From contig JAUNBN010000061.1 of the NCBI GenBank assembly GCA_030527085.1, positions 1 through 7,438 of the forward strand: a stretch of 7,438 nucleotides of DNA, written 5' to 3'. This document shows positions 5,604-7,438 of this stretch, piece after piece. The translations under genes and the position numbers were made by a program. The first letter of the stretch is position 1. Each line of letters opens with the position of its first letter. The DNA is from Oscillospiraceae bacterium. GTDB taxonomy: Bacteria > Bacillota > Clostridia > Oscillospirales > Ruminococcaceae. The notes below the pieces were generated by a model. The model saw nothing but the letters and a program-made list of their open reading frames with translations. It searched no databases and was not told where the DNA came from.

Positions 5604-7438
5604 ATGAAAAAATTCGGACATATCAGCGTAGAGAGCTACGATGAAGCCGCAAAGCTCATAAAAGAGTCCGGCGGCAAAGTGACGGCCATGGCCGGCGGCA
5701 CCGATCTCCTCGGCACCCTCAAGGACAACCTGCTGGAAAGCTACCCTGAGGCCGTCGTAAGCCTCTGCGGCATCAAGGGAAGCGACTACATAAAAACCGA
5801 AAACGGCGAGCTCGTTATCGGCGCGGGAGCCAAGCTCTCGAAGATAGCCGCGAACGAGGAGATAAAAAAGGACTTCGCGGCGGTGGCCGAGGCCGCCTAT
5901 TCCATCGCTACGCCCCAGCTTCGCAACACGGCCACCATCGGCGGGAACATCTGCCAGGATGTGCGCTGCTGGTACTACCGCTACCCGGACTCCATAGGCG
6001 GGATGCTGGACTGCCGCCGCAAGGGCGGCGCTACCTGCTACGCCATAGCGGGCGAAAACAGGTATCACTCCATCTTCGGCGGAAGTTGCATAGAGGGCAG
6101 CGAGGGCTGCCAGAGCTCCTGCCCCGCGGGCACGGACATTCCGCTCTACCTCTCGCAGATTCGCGCGGGCGACTGGGACGGCGCCGCCAAGACCTTTTTC
6201 AAGTATAACCCCATGCCGATGATGACCTCGCGCATCTGCCCGCACAACTGCACCGCCTCCTGCAACCAGAGGGTCTACGGAGACGAGGTCAACATACCCG
6301 CTGTTGAGCGCTCGCTGGGCGACTATGTAATGAAAAACCTTGAGCGCTACTACGCCGCGCCCAAGAGCTCAACGGGCAAAAAATGCGCTGTTATAGGCGC
6401 GGGTCCCGGCGGCCTTTCCGCAGCCTTCTACCTGCGAAAGGCGGGGCACGAGGTCACGGTTTACGACTCTAACGAGAAGGCCGGCGGCATATTGAGATAC
6501 GGAATTCCCCACTACCGCCTGCCCAAGAGCATAGTCGATACCTTCTGCGCCGCGCTCGAAGACATAATGGGCGTGCGGTTCGTGCTTAACACCACCGCAG
6601 GCAGGGATATAAGCGTAGAGGAGATAAAGGCTCAGAACGATGCGGTCTATTTCGGCACCGGAGCCTGGAAGCAGCCCGTGCTGGGTCTGGACGGCGAAAA
6701 TCTCACCCAGTTCGGCCTCAACTTCTTAGTTGAGGTAAACACCTACCTCGAAAAGACCATAGGCAACGACGTGCTGGTCTGCGGCGGCGGAAACGTCGCG
6801 ATGGACGTGGCGCTCACGGCCAAGAGGCTGGGGGCCAAGTCCGTAAAGCTGGTATGTCTCGAGCAGCGCGGCGAGATGCCCGCCTCGCCCGAGGAGGTCG
6901 AGGAGGCGCTCGAGGAGGGCGTTGAGATTTTCGGCGGCTGGGGCCTCGGCAGGATTCTGAGCGGGGCGGACGGCAAGGTCACGGGGCTCGAGTCCATGCG
7001 CTGCGTCTCGGTCTTTGACGAAAACGGCCGCTTCTCGCCCAAGTACGACGAGGGCGACAGGCGCGTGTTTGAGTCGGATTTCATAGTTCTCGCCACAGGC
7101 CAGCGCGTGGATATAAGCTTTCTGGGCGACAAGCTGGCCTCGCAGCTCAAGAGCGAGCGCGGCCTGATAGACGCGGACCTGGAGTCAGGAAGAACCAGGG
7201 AAAAGGGCTTTTACGCGGGCGGCGACGTCGTCACGGGGCCGAACCTGGCGATACGCGCCATTCGCGCGGGCCACAGCGCCGCGCTCACGATAAACAAGGA
7301 CTTGGGCATAGAGCCCGAGCCCGCCTGCGGCGGCGATTGTGTGCAGTGTCTCAAGACCTTCAATACCGAGGGCGTGGAGCTGACGAGCCAGAACAAGCTT
7401 CCGCAGAGACCCGTCGCCGAGCGCACGCTGACGGACGA
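5604..7438 (+). CDS. Fused FAD-binding hydroxylase subunit and GltD/NfnB-like NAD(P)H oxidoreductase (partial, runs off window)
   Basis: The frame is open from an ATG behind GGAGGAGGAA (5591-5600) to the window edge, giving 611 residues with no stop. Residues 1-160 are the first half of a CoxM/HcrB-type FAD subunit: AGGTDLL (30-36) and TPQLRNTATIGGN (103-115), followed by a loop with Cys122, Cys137, Cys145 and Cys162. From about 162 the chain becomes a GltD-type module. An FeS region has Cys169, Cys173 and CPAGTDIP (173-180), then ICPHNCTASC (211-220). An FAD Rossmann motif GAGPGG (265-270) comes next, then a second dinucleotide fold VCGGGNVAMD (392-401), then YAGGDVVTGPN (537-547). A CGGDCVQC cluster lies at 575-582. 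The second half of the FAD subunit is absent from the visible part. The fusion should join NAD(P)H chemistry to the hydroxylase. It is the third operon gene, 13 bases after the large subunit. Read by hand translation; domain calls are strong, mechanism is inference. Confidence 0.92.
   Translation, partial: MKKFGHISVESYDEAAKLIKESGGKVTAMAGGTDLLGTLKDNLLESYPEAVVSLCGIKGSDYIKTENGELVIGAGAKLSKIAANEEIKKDFAAVAEAAYSIATPQLRNTATIGGNICQDVRCWYYRYPDSIGGMLDCRRKGGATCYAIAGENRYHSIFGGSCIEGSEGCQSSCPAGTDIPLYLSQIRAGDWDGAAKTFFKYNPMPMMTSRICPHNCTASCNQRVYGDEVNIPAVERSLGDYVMKNLERYYAAPKSSTGKKCAVIGAGPGGLSAAFYLRKAGHEVTVYDSNEKAGGILRYGIPHYRLPKSIVDTFCAALEDIMGVRFVLNTTAGRDISVEEIKAQNDAVYFGTGAWKQPVLGLDGENLTQFGLNFLVEVNTYLEKTIGNDVLVCGGGNVAMDVALTAKRLGAKSVKLVCLEQRGEMPASPEEVEEALEEGVEIFGGWGLGRILSGADGKVTGLESMRCVSVFDENGRFSPKYDEGDRRVFESDFIVLATGQRVDISFLGDKLASQLKSERGLIDADLESGRTREKGFYAGGDVVTGPNLAIRAIRAGHSAALTINKDLGIEPEPACGGDCVQCLKTFNTEGVELTSQNKLPQRPVAERTLTD

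Noticed and set aside
5445..6245. Minus-strand open frame of 266 codons
   Set aside because: It spans the junction of two well-supported plus-strand genes and has shadow-like composition with no domain or ribosome binding site.
6743..7426. Two minus-strand open frames opposite the GltD-like module
   Set aside because: Both are Ser/Pro-rich antisense frames of a clear plus-strand coding region.
1..7438. CRISPR arrays, tRNA or rRNA genes, insertion sequences
   Set aside because: I saw no direct repeat arrays, tRNA cloverleaf, rRNA-like stretch or transposase in the window.

Overview
The window looks like a piece of an anaerobic bacterial chromosome. GC content is fairly high, but ATA (Ile) and AGG (Arg) codons are used freely. 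Shine-Dalgarno sites are strong (GGAGG), there is a lipoprotein-type binding protein, and several genes encode iron-sulfur flavoenzymes. Clostridia or Synergistota would fit, but this is an inference from style and not a firm assignment. The theme is molybdenum (or tungsten): a ModA-type oxyanion-binding lipoprotein and a molybdenum-hydroxylase operon, separated by two poorly characterised genes.

Left part, minus strand (1-1202): modA (99-950) forms a self-contained unit. It has a near-consensus promoter (TTGACC, 17 bp, TATTAT), a structured leader of about 215 nt and a strong intrinsic terminator hairpin directly in front of its ribosome binding site. A second hairpin lies beyond its stop codon. 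In the leader, a stem closing a large multi-hairpin region shares bases with an alternative helix that would disrupt the terminator. This is the arrangement of a transcription-attenuating riboswitch. A molybdenum- or tungsten-cofactor type is the most natural guess for the class.

Middle, minus strand (1298-2556): two coupled genes with a 4-base overlap encode a divergent macro-domain-like protein and a small kinase-fold protein. They have their own promoter (2588-2616). Their role is unknown.

Right part, plus strand (2770-7438): a three-gene operon starts from a 213-bp divergent control region that holds inverted repeats. The order is the [2Fe-2S] subunit, the molybdopterin subunit, and an FAD/NAD(P)H subunit that runs off the window. 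The first two are ordinary xanthine dehydrogenase-family subunits. The third is not: it begins as the usual FAD-binding subunit, including a four-cysteine loop like that of 4-hydroxybenzoyl-CoA reductase beta and PaoB. At that loop it switches into a GltD/NfnB-type iron-sulfur flavoprotein module with two dinucleotide-binding folds. The second half of the FAD subunit is not visible and may follow beyond the window edge, which would make the module an insertion.

Working model: ModA supplies molybdate or tungstate under leader-RNA control. The operon encodes a hydroxylase that carries its own pyridine-nucleotide oxidoreductase in the same chain, so electrons could pass between NAD(P)H, the FeS clusters and flavins, and the molybdenum site. 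The substrate cannot be told from the sequence.
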